DNA of 64,000 nt from Epilithonimonas hungarica (GCF_900102265.1 NZ_FNBH01000001.1:930001-994000), one strand, 5' to 3'. Counted from the first letter of the stretch, positions 1 to 8,763 are shown. Notes: generated by a model from the letters alone, not told the origin. Numbers and translations: made by a program.

Positions 1-487
1 TACCTTCTTTATCCGAAACAAAAACAGTGTCTTTGGTGTACATTTTATGTTTGTTTTGGTCCCAATTGATGGTTTCTGTCACAAACGTTTGTCCTTCTGT
101 TGTGATGATCTTCACTCTGCCTTTTGCAAAATAGAAATTTTTCTTGATATTATTTTTGGCATATTTTGCCCAGATTTTACCAGGAACTTTCGGGTTTTTC
201 TTATCGAAGAACTCGAGATAAATACCCCTTCGGGCTTCTATATAAGGAGAATCGATCAACTCATATTGCTCTATAAGCGGAGCTTTGAATTTTACTTTTA
301 CAATTCCGGAATCTTTTTGAATGATAGTTCCGTTATGAATGACGGTGGAGGCAAAATTGGTGTTCTTCTTCTGATTATTCACCTTAGCGATGTCTTCTTC
401 GCAGGACTGAATAAGAAAAAACATCAGCAACAAAATAAAATGTTGTGATGTTTTTGTATTAAATATTTTGAAACAATGACTACTCAT
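1..487 (-). CDS. lptC: LPS export protein LptC, periplasmic lipoprotein (3' end outside window)
   Basis: LptC takes lipopolysaccharide from the LptBFG transporter and passes it to the periplasmic bridge toward the outer membrane. The reading frame starts at 487 and is still open at base 1, so about 162 residues are visible and the C-terminus is missing. The N-terminus has a hydrophobic stretch followed by the lipobox LIQS-C (Cys at about residue 29), so this version is a lipoprotein. The body is a beta-rich sequence (KDSGIVKVKFKAPLIEQYE, then a segment beginning with EARRGIYLEFFD) typical of flavobacterial LptC. It lies 29 bases behind the barrel-protein gene on the same strand, suggesting one operon. 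The family call is from recognition of sequence style and is fairly sure; the later part cannot be judged. Confidence 0.8.
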   Translation of the reverse strand, partial: MSSHCFKIFNTKTSQHFILLLMFFLIQSCEEDIAKVNNQKKNTNFASTVIHNGTIIQKDSGIVKVKFKAPLIEQYELIDSPYIEARRGIYLEFFDKKNPKVPGKIWAKYAKNNIKKNFYFAKGRVKIITTEGQTFVTETINWDQNKHKMYTKDTVFVSDKEG

Positions 488-516
488 AAAATTATCAATG
501 TTCAAATCAAATATCG

Positions 517-1794
517 TTAATTATAAAGGCGTTTAGCAAACCACTTATCCGCGAAATTGATTCCAACTCTCAAATTTATGAAATTTTGTCGAATTAAATT
601 ATTATCCAATGTTCCTCTTTTCCCCACTTCTATCCCAAGATCAATACTGTTCATACGATTGATCTGGCTTTTCTCGAAAGGAAGAGTTACACCTGCAGTT
701 ATAGCATATTTATTGATGTTGGTGCCATTGATCTGTAGATTCCCTTTTTCGTAATAAGCACCATAACGGTATATCACTCTGGAAAAATACGAACGGAAGT
801 TATTGTAATTTGGCAAATACCAACCTCCAACAGAATATCTATAAGAATCCTGGTAGAAAAAAGGAACGCCTAAAAAATTGATGCTTTCTCCTTTTTTATA
901 GTCTAGCTGGGCACTTAGGAACCATTTGGTCTCTTTCCCATAACCTAGACCAAGAGAACCTTCTTGCGGAAGGAACTTTTTATCATAGTTCACTTGTTGG
1001 TCCACAATAGTTTCCAAACCTTTGGTTTCTCCAATTAGATAGTAATAGGTACTATTTGTGTAAGTGTTTTTCAGCGTTCCACTGTTTCCAATGGTATATG
1101 TTGCTCCAACAGTCAATTTATGATTGTTCTCTAATTTTTTCTGGTAAGTAGTTCCCAAGGTAAAATTGAAAGCACTCACTCTATAATTATTAGAATATCC
1201 GCTGATTAATTCTGCTCCAGTGAAAGCTACTTCCTCTATATCATACAACTTTCCGAAGTAATAATTAGATCTAAGACCTAATGCAAATTCTGGATTGATT
1301 TGATAAGATAAAGCGACCTGCACGGTGTTCAGAGATCCTTCACCATGGAAATTGCTAACTTGTGTCACATCACTGTTCGGTAGAAGTTTGCTTGTAACGA
1401 TATCATAGCTTTTAGAACTATATGGCTGGAAGCCCATCCCAAATTTTATTTTTCTGGAGATAGGAAAAGCTATCGATATATTGGACAGATATGTCGAATG
1501 TTTATCTGTTTTTATATTATTAAAGTCAGATCTGTAATAATTATTCTCGTTTGTTCCCTCTACTTTCAGGGTTGTAAGTTCCAGGTTGGTATTTGCAGCC
1601 GGATTTCGGAAATTAAAATTATTATTAAAATCCCAAATATAAGCCGTAGAAATCCCTCCCATTGAACTGATATCGACTGTATTATCATATTTCACATCTC
1701 CAATTCCGTATGCTCCGTATGGCGAATTACCAATACTCTGAGCGTTCAGGAAATATCCTGCCACCAATGATGATAAAACAAAAATTCTCTTCAT
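517..1794 (-). CDS. Predicted outer-membrane beta-barrel protein (FadL/OmpP1-like), upstream of lptC
   Basis: A 425-residue exported protein. A signal peptide is clear (MKRIFVLSSLVAGYFLNAQ, cleavage before SIGNSPYG). The rest is made of alternating aromatic/polar beta-strand segments, Tyr- and Asn-rich, ending in a strand with an aromatic residue near the C-terminus (WFAKRLYN), as in outer-membrane barrels. In flavobacteria a protein of this type commonly sits between coaX and lptC; the coaX side is not present here because the next gene upstream is divergent holB. Its cargo is unknown. A transport porin role is inference from the barrel fold; the outer-membrane location is well supported. 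It probably drives the operon that includes lptC. Confidence 0.7.
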   Translation of the reverse strand: MKRIFVLSSLVAGYFLNAQSIGNSPYGAYGIGDVKYDNTVDISSMGGISTAYIWDFNNNFNFRNPAANTNLELTTLKVEGTNENNYYRSDFNNIKTDKHSTYLSNISIAFPISRKIKFGMGFQPYSSKSYDIVTSKLLPNSDVTQVSNFHGEGSLNTVQVALSYQINPEFALGLRSNYYFGKLYDIEEVAFTGAELISGYSNNYRVSAFNFTLGTTYQKKLENNHKLTVGATYTIGNSGTLKNTYTNSTYYYLIGETKGLETIVDQQVNYDKKFLPQEGSLGLGYGKETKWFLSAQLDYKKGESINFLGVPFFYQDSYRYSVGGWYLPNYNNFRSYFSRVIYRYGAYYEKGNLQINGTNINKYAITAGVTLPFEKSQINRMNSIDLGIEVGKRGTLDNNLIRQNFINLRVGINFADKWFAKRLYN

Positions 1795-2088
1795 CCTTTA
1801 AAATTTCAATGCGCAAATATCTTAATTAATAATGAATTGCAAAAATATATTTGGGTTAAAGTTTGTTAAGTAGTTTCGATAGATTACTGTTATTTTCCGA
1901 TAATTTAGACAGATTGATAGATTACTTGATTTTTTTGACAGATCACAGAAAAAACTTCTGATATCCGACATCTGACTTGTGCCGAAAATATTATCTTTGC
2001 CCTTATGAAATCGCCGATTACAATTATGTTAAAGTTGACTAATTCTGATTGAGGCGATTGCATACGACTTAAAAAATAGTAACTACGT

Positions 2089-3195
2089 ATGAAATGGGAA
2101 CAGATCATTGGTCAACAATCTATCAAAAATCTTTTACGGGATAGTATCCAGGATTCCAGAGTAGGGCACGCGCAGCTTTTTGTAGGCGAAGAAGGCTTTG
2201 GTGTTTTGCCTTTGGCCTTGGCGATGGCCCAGGAGATTTTTGAAAAAGAAAATCCAGCTTCTGTTCATAAAGTTGAGAATCTCAATCATCTTGATCTGCA
2301 TTTCAGTTTTCCTGTTTTTTCTGAGAAGAATGTTTCATTGAGCAAACGTTTTTTTGATAATTTTAGAGAGATGGTTCTGGAAAATCCATATTCGTCATTT
2401 GATGATTGGACAAGCTTTTTGGAGTCTGAGAACAAACAGTTTTTCATTTCCGCAGACGAAGCGGAGGATATAGGACAGAGATTCAACCTGAAAAGTTTCG
2501 AAGGCGGGAGTAAGATTCTGATTGTCTGGAGAGCGGACAAAATGAATGATGCGGCTGCCAACAAAATCCTGAAATTCCTGGAAGAACCTCCAAAAAATAC
2601 ATTCATCATTCTTTGTGCTCCGAGTACGAATGATATTCTTCCGACGATTTTATCCAGATGCCAGATAGTCAATGTTCCGAGAATTAATGATGAAGATATT
2701 TTAGAAAAACTTCAGAATCATGATTCGGCAAAAGAAATTGCTTATCAGGCACAAGGTGATTGGAATCTTGCCAAGTCACTTTCAGAAAATAATGAAGGTG
2801 CTTCGGAATTCGAAACTTTATTTATTCAATGGGTTCGTAATGCTTTTCAGGCCAAAAAGAAGCCCGAAGTTCTACGCGAAATTGTAAAATGGGCACGCCA
2901 AATCTCTGAATGGAACCGTGAAAAACAAATGAAATTCCTCAATTATTGTATTGAGATTTTTCGTTTGGCAATGCTTCAGAATTATGGAAATGATAATCTT
3001 GTTTACAAAAAACTCAGTGAAGGTAATTTCAATTGGAACTCGTTTTCTAAATTCATTCACGGGGCGAACATTGTTTCCATTGTTGAAGAAATTACAGACG
3101 CATCTTATCACATTTCCAGAAACGCCAATTCCAAGATTGTCCTTACAGATATGGGGATCAAATTGACACGCTATATTCATAAATCAGCTTCCTGA
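2089..3195 (+). CDS. holB: DNA polymerase III delta-prime clamp-loader subunit
   Basis: Part of the clamp loader that places the sliding clamp on primed DNA. The 368-residue protein has the AAA+ layout: an N-terminal MKWEQIIGQQSIKNLL segment, a degenerate P-loop GEEGFG near residue 33 that lacks the GKT/S of active ATPases, the sensor/Walker B-like stretch ILIVWRADKMNDAAANKIL, and the conserved LSRC arginine-finger motif near residue 188. Keeping SRC while losing P-loop function is the normal state of delta-prime. The zinc-binding cysteines of the E. coli protein are not seen. A possible -7 box TATCTTTG lies at 1992-1999 but has no well-spaced -33 partner. It is transcribed away from the barrel gene; the 294-base gap holds heptamer repeats. 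Confidence 0.9.
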   Translation: MKWEQIIGQQSIKNLLRDSIQDSRVGHAQLFVGEEGFGVLPLALAMAQEIFEKENPASVHKVENLNHLDLHFSFPVFSEKNVSLSKRFFDNFREMVLENPYSSFDDWTSFLESENKQFFISADEAEDIGQRFNLKSFEGGSKILIVWRADKMNDAAANKILKFLEEPPKNTFIILCAPSTNDILPTILSRCQIVNVPRINDEDILEKLQNHDSAKEIAYQAQGDWNLAKSLSENNEGASEFETLFIQWVRNAFQAKKKPEVLREIVKWARQISEWNREKQMKFLNYCIEIFRLAMLQNYGNDNLVYKKLSEGNFNWNSFSKFIHGANIVSIVEEITDASYHISRNANSKIVLTDMGIKLTRYIHKSAS

Positions 3196-3319
3196 TTTTT
3201 ATATATTCAATTTTATTTCCACTTGTTGAAGATTTTTTATCTAATAGATCTCTAATATTCTTCTTTTAGCCAATATTTTAAGATTATAGACAAATTCAAT
3301 ATATCGTTAATAAAAAATT

Positions 3320-3339
3320 AATCAAACAAATGTTTGATT
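3320..3339. promoter_or_regulatory. Palindromic operator of the TetR-family gene
   Basis: The sequence AATCAAACAAATGTTTGATT has two perfect 9-base arms around a 2-base centre. Length and symmetry fit a TetR dimer site. It covers the -33 element of the promoter at 3333-3364, which is the expected place for an autorepressor. That the neighbouring TetR protein binds it is inference. Confidence 0.65.
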
Positions 3340-3364
3340 GAATGTGTTTTTTGATTTAACTTTG
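3333..3364 (+). promoter_or_regulatory. Bacteroidota-type promoter for tetR-efflux operon
   Basis: TTTG at 3333-3336, a 20-base spacer and TAACTTTG at 3357-3364 match the -33/-7 consensus TTTG...TAnnTTTG. Transcription would begin near 3371, giving a leader of about 15 bases before the start codon at 3386. Confidence 0.65.
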
Positions 3365-3385
3365 CATCGTCAAAAAAAATCAATT

Positions 3386-4018
3386 ATGGCAACAAAGGAA
3401 GAACATATTATGATGGTTGCGGAGAAGCTCTTCGCAGCTAATGGTTATAATGGGACTTCTGTAAGAGATATTGCAACGAAAGCGAAAGTTAATGTTTCGA
3501 TGATTTCCTATTATTTCGGGTCAAAGGAAAATCTTTTGGAAGAGCTTTTCAAATGGAGAATGGAGGAAGGACTTAACTTCGCCAAAAATACTTTGGAAAA
3601 TAATGAATTGAGTGAAATCGAGAAAATCGAAGGTTTCATTGATAATTTTGTAAACAGAGTTCAGAGGTTAAGAGATTTCTTTTTACTAGTTCACACACAA
3701 CAGGTTATTGCTCAGAACAAGAATATTCAGAATTTTTTGAAAGATTATAAAATCAATTACATAGAAATCAATCAAAAGATCATAGAACAAGGACTGGAAA
3801 AGGGAATTTTTACAATAAGACCTTCTTATCATCTTTTGCAGTGTACCATTTCCGGAACGATATTCAATGCGATGCACGGAATGAAACTGTACAAAGAATA
3901 TCTGAAAAAACACAATCCCAATTTCGACGAAAAACATTACGAGAATCAATATTTCGAAGAAGTCAGAAGTCATGTGAAGTCCATTGTAAGAGCAATGGTC
4001 GGCTACAAAGAACAATAA
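3386..4018 (+). CDS. TetR/AcrR-family transcriptional repressor of the adjacent efflux operon
   Basis: A 210-residue regulator with an N-terminal TetR helix-turn-helix (residues about 5-50: AEKLFAANGYNGTSVRDIA then VSMISYYFGSKENLLEELF) and a ligand-binding C-terminal domain of unknown specificity. The start at 3386 is chosen because the frame is also open to 3338, but that upstream stretch overlaps the promoter and operator; translation from 3386 gives the normal MATKEEH N-terminus. It is the first gene of a run leading 29 bases later into TolC, then HlyD and an MFS pump. A perfect palindrome overlaps its promoter, so it probably represses itself and the efflux genes until a drug-like ligand binds. 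Confidence 0.88.
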   Translation: MATKEEHIMMVAEKLFAANGYNGTSVRDIATKAKVNVSMISYYFGSKENLLEELFKWRMEEGLNFAKNTLENNELSEIEKIEGFIDNFVNRVQRLRDFFLLVHTQQVIAQNKNIQNFLKDYKINYIEINQKIIEQGLEKGIFTIRPSYHLLQCTISGTIFNAMHGMKLYKEYLKKHNPNFDEKHYENQYFEEVRSHVKSIVRAMVGYKEQ

Positions 4019-4047
4019 GATTACTCAAACCTTAACAATAAATAACA

Positions 4048-5346
4048 GTGAATAAATTTTTAACCGCAGCAATAATTGTCGGGGCTTTCTATTCGGTTTC
4101 CGCACAGGAAAAAAGATTATTAGGTCTGGAAGAAGCTGTGAAATTAGGAATAGAAAATAGCAAAAATCTAAAGATAGACCAAGCTAAAATAGAAGAATCC
4201 ACGGCAAACCTTCTGGAAGCTAAGAACAGACAATTGCCGGAGCTCAAGGTTTCCGGAAGTTATATGTATCTTCCTCTTGAACCGAATGTCGATCTTAAAA
4301 TTCCAGGATTGGCAGGTGGTGGACCCAAGGTGAGCAATGTGTTGTATGGCTCTGCGAATCTGTCGGTTCCATTATATTCCGGTGGAAGGATCAGATACGG
4401 GATCAAATCTGCGGAATATCTTGTAGAAGCTTCGAAATTGAGTACAGAAAATGATAAAAATGCAATTGCATACAACATTTCCCAGGCTTATAACAATCTT
4501 TTCAAAGCATCGGAAGTTGTGAAATTGTTGAAAGAGAATTTGGCGTCTTCTCAGAAAAGAGACCAGTCTTTCATCAAATTGGAAAACAATGGTGTGATTG
4601 CAAAAAATGACAGACTGAAAGCGCAACTTCAAACTTCGAATATCGAATTGCAATTGATGGAAGCAGAAAACAATTACAGTATTGCGAACATCAATATGGA
4701 TTTGCTTCTTGGACTTCCTGATAATACGGAAATCGAGGTTGATTCTAATTATATCGGAGCAGATGACCTTGGAAAACCGGATGATTATTATCTGAATCTG
4801 GCAAGAGAAAACAGAAAAGACATCCAGGCTTTGGATTATCAAAGAAAAGCGGCAGCTCTTGGAACTAAAGCAGCTAAAGCAGAAAATCTTCCTTCTTTAG
4901 CTTTGACCGGCGGTTATGTTGCGGCGGATATTCCGAAGCTTTTGACAATCACTAATGCTGTGAATGTTGGAGTTGGAATTTCTTACAACCTGTCCAATAT
5001 CTGGAAAAAGAATTCGAGTCTGATGCAGTCTAAAGCTAAGGAACAAGAATTGGCAGCTAACAATGAATTATTGAATGACAACGTAACTCTGGAAGTGAAA
5101 CGTGATTATCAGAATGATCTGTATGCCCACAAAAAAATCGATGTTTATCAAAAGACTTTGGAACAGGCCGAGGAAAATTACAGGATTACGCTTAATAAAT
5201 ATAACAACGGACTGGAAACCATCACCAATCTTTTAGACGCCGATACGGCAAAAATCACTGCAAACGTGAATGTCATCACTTCAAAAGCGGACGCAGCTTT
5301 AGCTCACAAAAAATTATTACAAACTACAGGAACAATTGATCAATAA
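4048..5346 (+). CDS. TolC-family outer-membrane efflux channel
   Basis: The outer-membrane exit duct of the tripartite pump encoded here. The 432-residue protein starts with GTG at 4048; no suitable ATG lies nearby and the GTG gives a proper signal peptide (NKFLTAAIIVGAFYSVSAQ, cleavage before EKRLLGLEEAV). Two related halves are visible, each with long alpha-helical segments (AYNNLFKASEVVKLLKENL in the first half, VKRDYQNDLYAHKKIDVYQ in the second), as expected of the TolC helical barrel. It follows tetR by 29 bases and precedes the HlyD-type adaptor. Gene order channel-adaptor-pump is common in Bacteroidota drug-efflux operons. Confidence 0.92.
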   Translation: MNKFLTAAIIVGAFYSVSAQEKRLLGLEEAVKLGIENSKNLKIDQAKIEESTANLLEAKNRQLPELKVSGSYMYLPLEPNVDLKIPGLAGGGPKVSNVLYGSANLSVPLYSGGRIRYGIKSAEYLVEASKLSTENDKNAIAYNISQAYNNLFKASEVVKLLKENLASSQKRDQSFIKLENNGVIAKNDRLKAQLQTSNIELQLMEAENNYSIANINMDLLLGLPDNTEIEVDSNYIGADDLGKPDDYYLNLARENRKDIQALDYQRKAAALGTKAAKAENLPSLALTGGYVAADIPKLLTITNAVNVGVGISYNLSNIWKKNSSLMQSKAKEQELAANNELLNDNVTLEVKRDYQNDLYAHKKIDVYQKTLEQAEENYRITLNKYNNGLETITNLLDADTAKITANVNVITSKADAALAHKKLLQTTGTIDQ

Positions 5347-5408
5347 GGTCTGATGCAGGATGTCGGAAGTCCGATGACTGCAATTCGGAAATAAAATTAC
5401 TTAAAATC

Positions 5409-5436
5409 ATCCGACCTCCATCATCGGACATCGGAC
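5409..5436. repeat. Heptamer tandem repeat in the tolC-hlyD gap
   Basis: Four consecutive 7-base units are visible: ATCCGAC, CTCCATC, ATCGGAC, ATCGGAC. Related fragments lie just before it (5357-5391). The 119-base gap otherwise shows nothing but an A-rich leader before the start at 5466. Confidence 0.55.
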
Positions 5437-5465
5437 AAATAATTAAAAAACTTTAAACAAATAAA

Positions 5466-6581
5466 ATGGCACAAGACAATATAAAATTCGAGCAAGGAGA
5501 GATTCCGGTTAAAAAGAAAAAAAGTCCGGTTTTCTACATCGTAGTTACAGCTGCAGTTTTGGCAGCGGCTTTCTTCGGATTTAGGGAATACCAGTACAGT
5601 CAGGCTCACGAGGAAACAGACGATGCGCAAATTGCAGCAGATGTAAGTCCTGTGATTTCTAAAATAGCAGGTTATATCGCCGAAGTAAAAGTGAAAGATA
5701 ACCAGTTCGTTAAAAAGGGCGATACGTTGATTGTCCTTGATAACAGAGACCAGCAAATGGCTTTGGCTCAGGCAGAAGCGGCTTTGGGAACGGCTCAAAG
5801 TAATGTTTCATCGGCTCATGCAGGTTCAGTGGCAGCAGCTTCAGGAATCAATAATTCTAAAGCGGCAGTTCAAACGGCTAACGCACAAATCGAAGCTGCA
5901 AAAGTCAATGTCTGGAGAACAGAGCAGGATATGAAAAGATATTCTGAATTGGTAAAAGACCACACCATTACGCAGCAACAATATGAGCAGGCTTCTGCGG
6001 CTTATCAGACGGCTCAGAAACAACTTCAGGTTTTAATTGACCAGAAAAACCAGGCAAATGTTCAGACTGGTGTTGTAACATCACAATCCAATGCGACTTA
6101 TCAAAATGTTGGTATTGCAAATTCTCAATTGAAACAAAGACAGGTTGATGTAGAAAATGCAAAACTTAATCTTTCTTATACCGTGATCACGGCTAAAGAA
6201 AATGGTTATGTTTCTAAGATTCCTGTTCAGGTTGGACAATATATCCAGGCCGGTTCACAATTGTTCAGTATTGTTTTAAGCAATCAAAAATGGGTTGTTG
6301 CGAACTACAAAGAAACACAGGTTGAGAAAATGGTAGAAGGACAAAAAGTAGAAATCGAAATCGATGCTTATCCTGACCAGAAATTCCAAGGGACGATTAG
6401 TTCATTCTCTCCGGCAACAGGTTCTGCATTTGCATTGCTTCCTCCGGATAATGCGAGTGGTAATTTCGTAAAAGTTGTTCAGAGACTTCCTGTTAAAATC
6501 ACTTTCGACAATCTTAATGAAGATATTATGAAAAAACTACGTGTAGGTATGAATGTTCAAACTGTGGTTTCACTAAAATAA
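5466..6581 (+). CDS. HlyD/EmrA-family membrane-fusion (adaptor) protein
   Basis: The periplasmic adaptor linking the inner-membrane pump to the TolC-type channel. The 371-residue protein has a lysine-rich cytoplasmic N-terminus, one membrane segment (about residues 18-38, FYIVVTAAVLAAAFFGF), a split biotinyl-lipoyl domain (AGYIAEVKVKDNQFVKKGD and, after the coiled coil, NGYVSKIPVQVGQYIQAGS), a long coiled-coil hairpin rich in Ala/Gln/Asn (about residues 95-215), and a C-terminal barrel (WVVANYKETQVEKMVEGQK). The absence of a lipobox and presence of an anchor helix match EmrA rather than RND adaptors. It lies in the efflux operon directly before the DHA2 transporter. Confidence 0.93.
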   Translation: MAQDNIKFEQGEIPVKKKKSPVFYIVVTAAVLAAAFFGFREYQYSQAHEETDDAQIAADVSPVISKIAGYIAEVKVKDNQFVKKGDTLIVLDNRDQQMALAQAEAALGTAQSNVSSAHAGSVAAASGINNSKAAVQTANAQIEAAKVNVWRTEQDMKRYSELVKDHTITQQQYEQASAAYQTAQKQLQVLIDQKNQANVQTGVVTSQSNATYQNVGIANSQLKQRQVDVENAKLNLSYTVITAKENGYVSKIPVQVGQYIQAGSQLFSIVLSNQKWVVANYKETQVEKMVEGQKVEIEIDAYPDQKFQGTISSFSPATGSAFALLPPDNASGNFVKVVQRLPVKITFDNLNEDIMKKLRVGMNVQTVVSLK

Positions 6582-6622
6582 AAAATTATGAAGTTTGAAG
6601 AAAGAAACACGAAGTTTTAAAC

Positions 6623-6650
6623 TTCCGACATCCGACTTCTGACTTCCAAC
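6623..6650. repeat. Heptamer tandem repeat before the MFS pump gene
   Basis: Four contiguous units TTCCGAC, ATCCGAC, TTCTGAC, TTCCAAC fill the short gap between the adaptor and pump genes, ending 9 bases before the start codon. They are the same unit family as at 5409-5436 and 1955-1980. Confidence 0.6.
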
Positions 6651-6659
6651 TCAGAAATT

Positions 6660-8240
6660 ATGCAAGACGATTCATTAGTAGAATACGGATTTCGCAGAAC
6701 CATTATTACCATTACGGCGATTATGTGCGCGCTTCTTGAGATTGTGGATTCCACAATTGTGAACGTGGCACTTAACGAGATGAAAGGTAATCTTGGTGCA
6801 ACGCTCTCCGAAGTAGGTTGGGTCATTACCGCTTACGCTATCGGTAACGTGATTATCGTTCCGATGACAAGTTGGCTGTCCCAACAGTTCGGGCGTAGAA
6901 ATTACTTTGCGGTATCTATAATCATATTCACGATTTTTTCTTTTCTCTGCGGTAATGCAACCAATATTTGGGAACTGGTATTTTTCCGATTGATGCAGGG
7001 TATTGGTGGAGGAGCGCTTTTAGTAACATCACAAACCATCATCACCGAATCTTATCCGGTTGAGAAAAGAAGTATGGCTCAGGCAATCTACGGATTGGGA
7101 GTTATTATCGGGCCAACTCTTGGCCCGCCGTTGGGAGGTTATATCGTTGACAATTACAGCTGGCCTTATATTTTTTACATCAATATTCCGTTGGGAATTA
7201 TCGCAACGTTATTGACACTGCAATTTGTGAAAAGCCCTAGATATTCCGAAAAGCGTTCAGCTTCCGATGTGGATTGGATTGGAATTGGATTACTGGCAGC
7301 ATTTGTAGGTTCTTTACAATATATTTTGGAAAGAGGACACGAGGATGATTGGTTCGAGAGCAAGGCTATTATTTTCTTGACGATTACTGCCGTTGTTGGA
7401 TTTATTTTATTCATTTGGCGGGAACTCACCTTCAAATATCCGATTGTGGAGCTCCGGGTTCTCAAGAACGGAAATCTTAGGATTGGAACCGTGATGTCAT
7501 TCATTTTGGGATTCGGGTTGTATGGTTCAACGTTTATCGTTCCGCTTTATACGCAGAGTATTTTAGGTTGGACGGCGTTGCAATCCGGAGCACTGATGAT
7601 TCCTGCTGCGTTGACAACTGCCTTTATGATGCCAATTATTGGTCAGCTTTTGACCAGAGGTGCAAAACAGCAGATATTGGTAGCTTTAGGATTATTCATC
7701 TTCTTTGTTTACAGTTTCTGGGGTTACAAAATCCTGACACCTGATACAGGGAAAGACGCTTTCTTCTGGATGTTGATTGTGAGAGGAATGGGATTAGGAT
7801 TACTATTCATACCGATTACATCGCTGTCACTCAGTACACTGAAAGGCCCTGAAATTGGACAGGGAGCTGCTTTTACAGGAATGATGCGCCAGTTGGGAGG
7901 TTCGTTCGGGATTGCAGCGATCACAACATTCATTGCCAACAAAAGTGAACTTTACAGAAGCAATCTGGTGTCGCACCTGGATGTTAACGATTTTGATGTT
8001 CAGCAAAGAGTGGCGACACTCAAAGGAAGTTTTATCGCCAAAGGATATACGCCGGACAGAGCGCTTGATGCAGCTTATCAGATGCTCGATTTCTCTGTTA
8101 CGAAGCAGGCAACCGTTTTATCATATATGGACGTTTTCCTTTATCTGGGATTGATGTTCCTGATATGTATTCCGTTCGTATTGTTCGTAAAAGAACGTAA
8201 AGGCAAAGGTGAGAAAATCGATCTTAGCTCGGCGCATTAA
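6660..8240 (+). CDS. DHA2-family (EmrB/QacA) proton-driven multidrug efflux MFS transporter
   Basis: The inner-membrane pump of the operon: it exports hydrophobic drugs in exchange for protons and hands them to the HlyD-type adaptor. At 526 residues it has the size and the roughly 14 hydrophobic segments of the DHA2 branch. Motifs visible: motif A-like WLSQQFGRRN in loop 2-3, and the antiporter motif C GVIIGPTLGPPLGG near residues 147-160. A conserved acidic residue lies in the first membrane segment (LLEIVDSTIVNVAL). The start at 6660 follows the heptamer repeat. It is the last gene before a strong terminator. Substrate cannot be read from sequence. Confidence 0.93.
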   Translation: MQDDSLVEYGFRRTIITITAIMCALLEIVDSTIVNVALNEMKGNLGATLSEVGWVITAYAIGNVIIVPMTSWLSQQFGRRNYFAVSIIIFTIFSFLCGNATNIWELVFFRLMQGIGGGALLVTSQTIITESYPVEKRSMAQAIYGLGVIIGPTLGPPLGGYIVDNYSWPYIFYINIPLGIIATLLTLQFVKSPRYSEKRSASDVDWIGIGLLAAFVGSLQYILERGHEDDWFESKAIIFLTITAVVGFILFIWRELTFKYPIVELRVLKNGNLRIGTVMSFILGFGLYGSTFIVPLYTQSILGWTALQSGALMIPAALTTAFMMPIIGQLLTRGAKQQILVALGLFIFFVYSFWGYKILTPDTGKDAFFWMLIVRGMGLGLLFIPITSLSLSTLKGPEIGQGAAFTGMMRQLGGSFGIAAITTFIANKSELYRSNLVSHLDVNDFDVQQRVATLKGSFIAKGYTPDRALDAAYQMLDFSVTKQATVLSYMDVFLYLGLMFLICIPFVLFVKERKGKGEKIDLSSAH

Positions 8241-8270
8241 TATTTAAGTTTTAATTATAGTTATTTGTGG

Positions 8271-8304
8271 AAACTCAGAATCATTATCGGTTCTGAGTTT
8301 TTTT
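8271..8304 (+). terminator. Rho-independent terminator of the efflux operon
   Basis: A perfect 10-base stem (AAACTCAGAA / TTCTGAGTTT) with a 10-base loop runs into seven T residues, 30 bases after the pump stop codon. Confidence 0.85.
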
Positions 8305-8355
8305 GGCATCAATTTTAATAATAATTGAATTGTCAATCCCATCAAAATCAAAATT

Positions 8356-8757
8356 ATGATGCCATTATTATCCCAGATTATTTATCTTTTTGTGATAGCT
8401 GTTCCCGTAGCCTGCATTGCGTGGACGGTGACACACGAAGAGATTTTCCGTGAGCCGAGAGAATACTGCCAGAAGGTCTGTGGAAGTGCACAGTCCATTG
8501 CCAAACGGAAATTCTTTTACCTTTTCACCTGCGAATATTGTTTCAGCCATTATATCAGTCTCATATTTTTAATGATTACCCAATTTCAGTTGTTGTATGA
8601 TGACTGGCGTGGCTATCTCATTGCATTTTTCGCTTTGGTTTGGATAGCCAATTGGTATATGAGCCTGTTCGGTTACCTGAGACAAAGCCTGAAAGTTGAG
8701 AAAATCGAAGCTAAAATGAAGGACGAGAATCTCAAAGAAATGACAGCGGATAAATAG
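8356..8757 (+). CDS. Small membrane protein with a CxxC motif, function unknown
   Basis: A 133-residue protein with an N-terminal membrane segment (about residues 5-25), a central positively charged stretch, the motif CEYCFSHY at residues 59-66, and further hydrophobic segments around 68-78 and 84-106, ending in a charged Lys/Glu tail. The paired cysteines next to a membrane segment resemble DUF1360-type small membrane proteins, but that link is tentative. Two extra cysteines (EYCQKVCGS) lie before it, so four cysteines could bind a metal or form disulfides. The gene stands alone after the efflux terminator and converges with the LuxR-family regulator; the 92 bases between them hold tandem hairpins. 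No function is claimed. Confidence 0.75.
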   Translation: MMPLLSQIIYLFVIAVPVACIAWTVTHEEIFREPREYCQKVCGSAQSIAKRKFFYLFTCEYCFSHYISLIFLMITQFQLLYDDWRGYLIAFFALVWIANWYMSLFGYLRQSLKVEKIEAKMKDENLKEMTADK

Positions 8758-8763
8758 TTCGCC

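Noticed and set aside
47-448. Open frame on the plus strand, 133 codons
   Set aside because: It lies opposite lptC, whose lipobox and family pattern are clear; the plus frame has no recognisable content.
1905-2108. Minus-strand frame of 67 codons overlapping the holB start
   Set aside because: Falls on the holB leader and heptamer repeats; no protein-like pattern.
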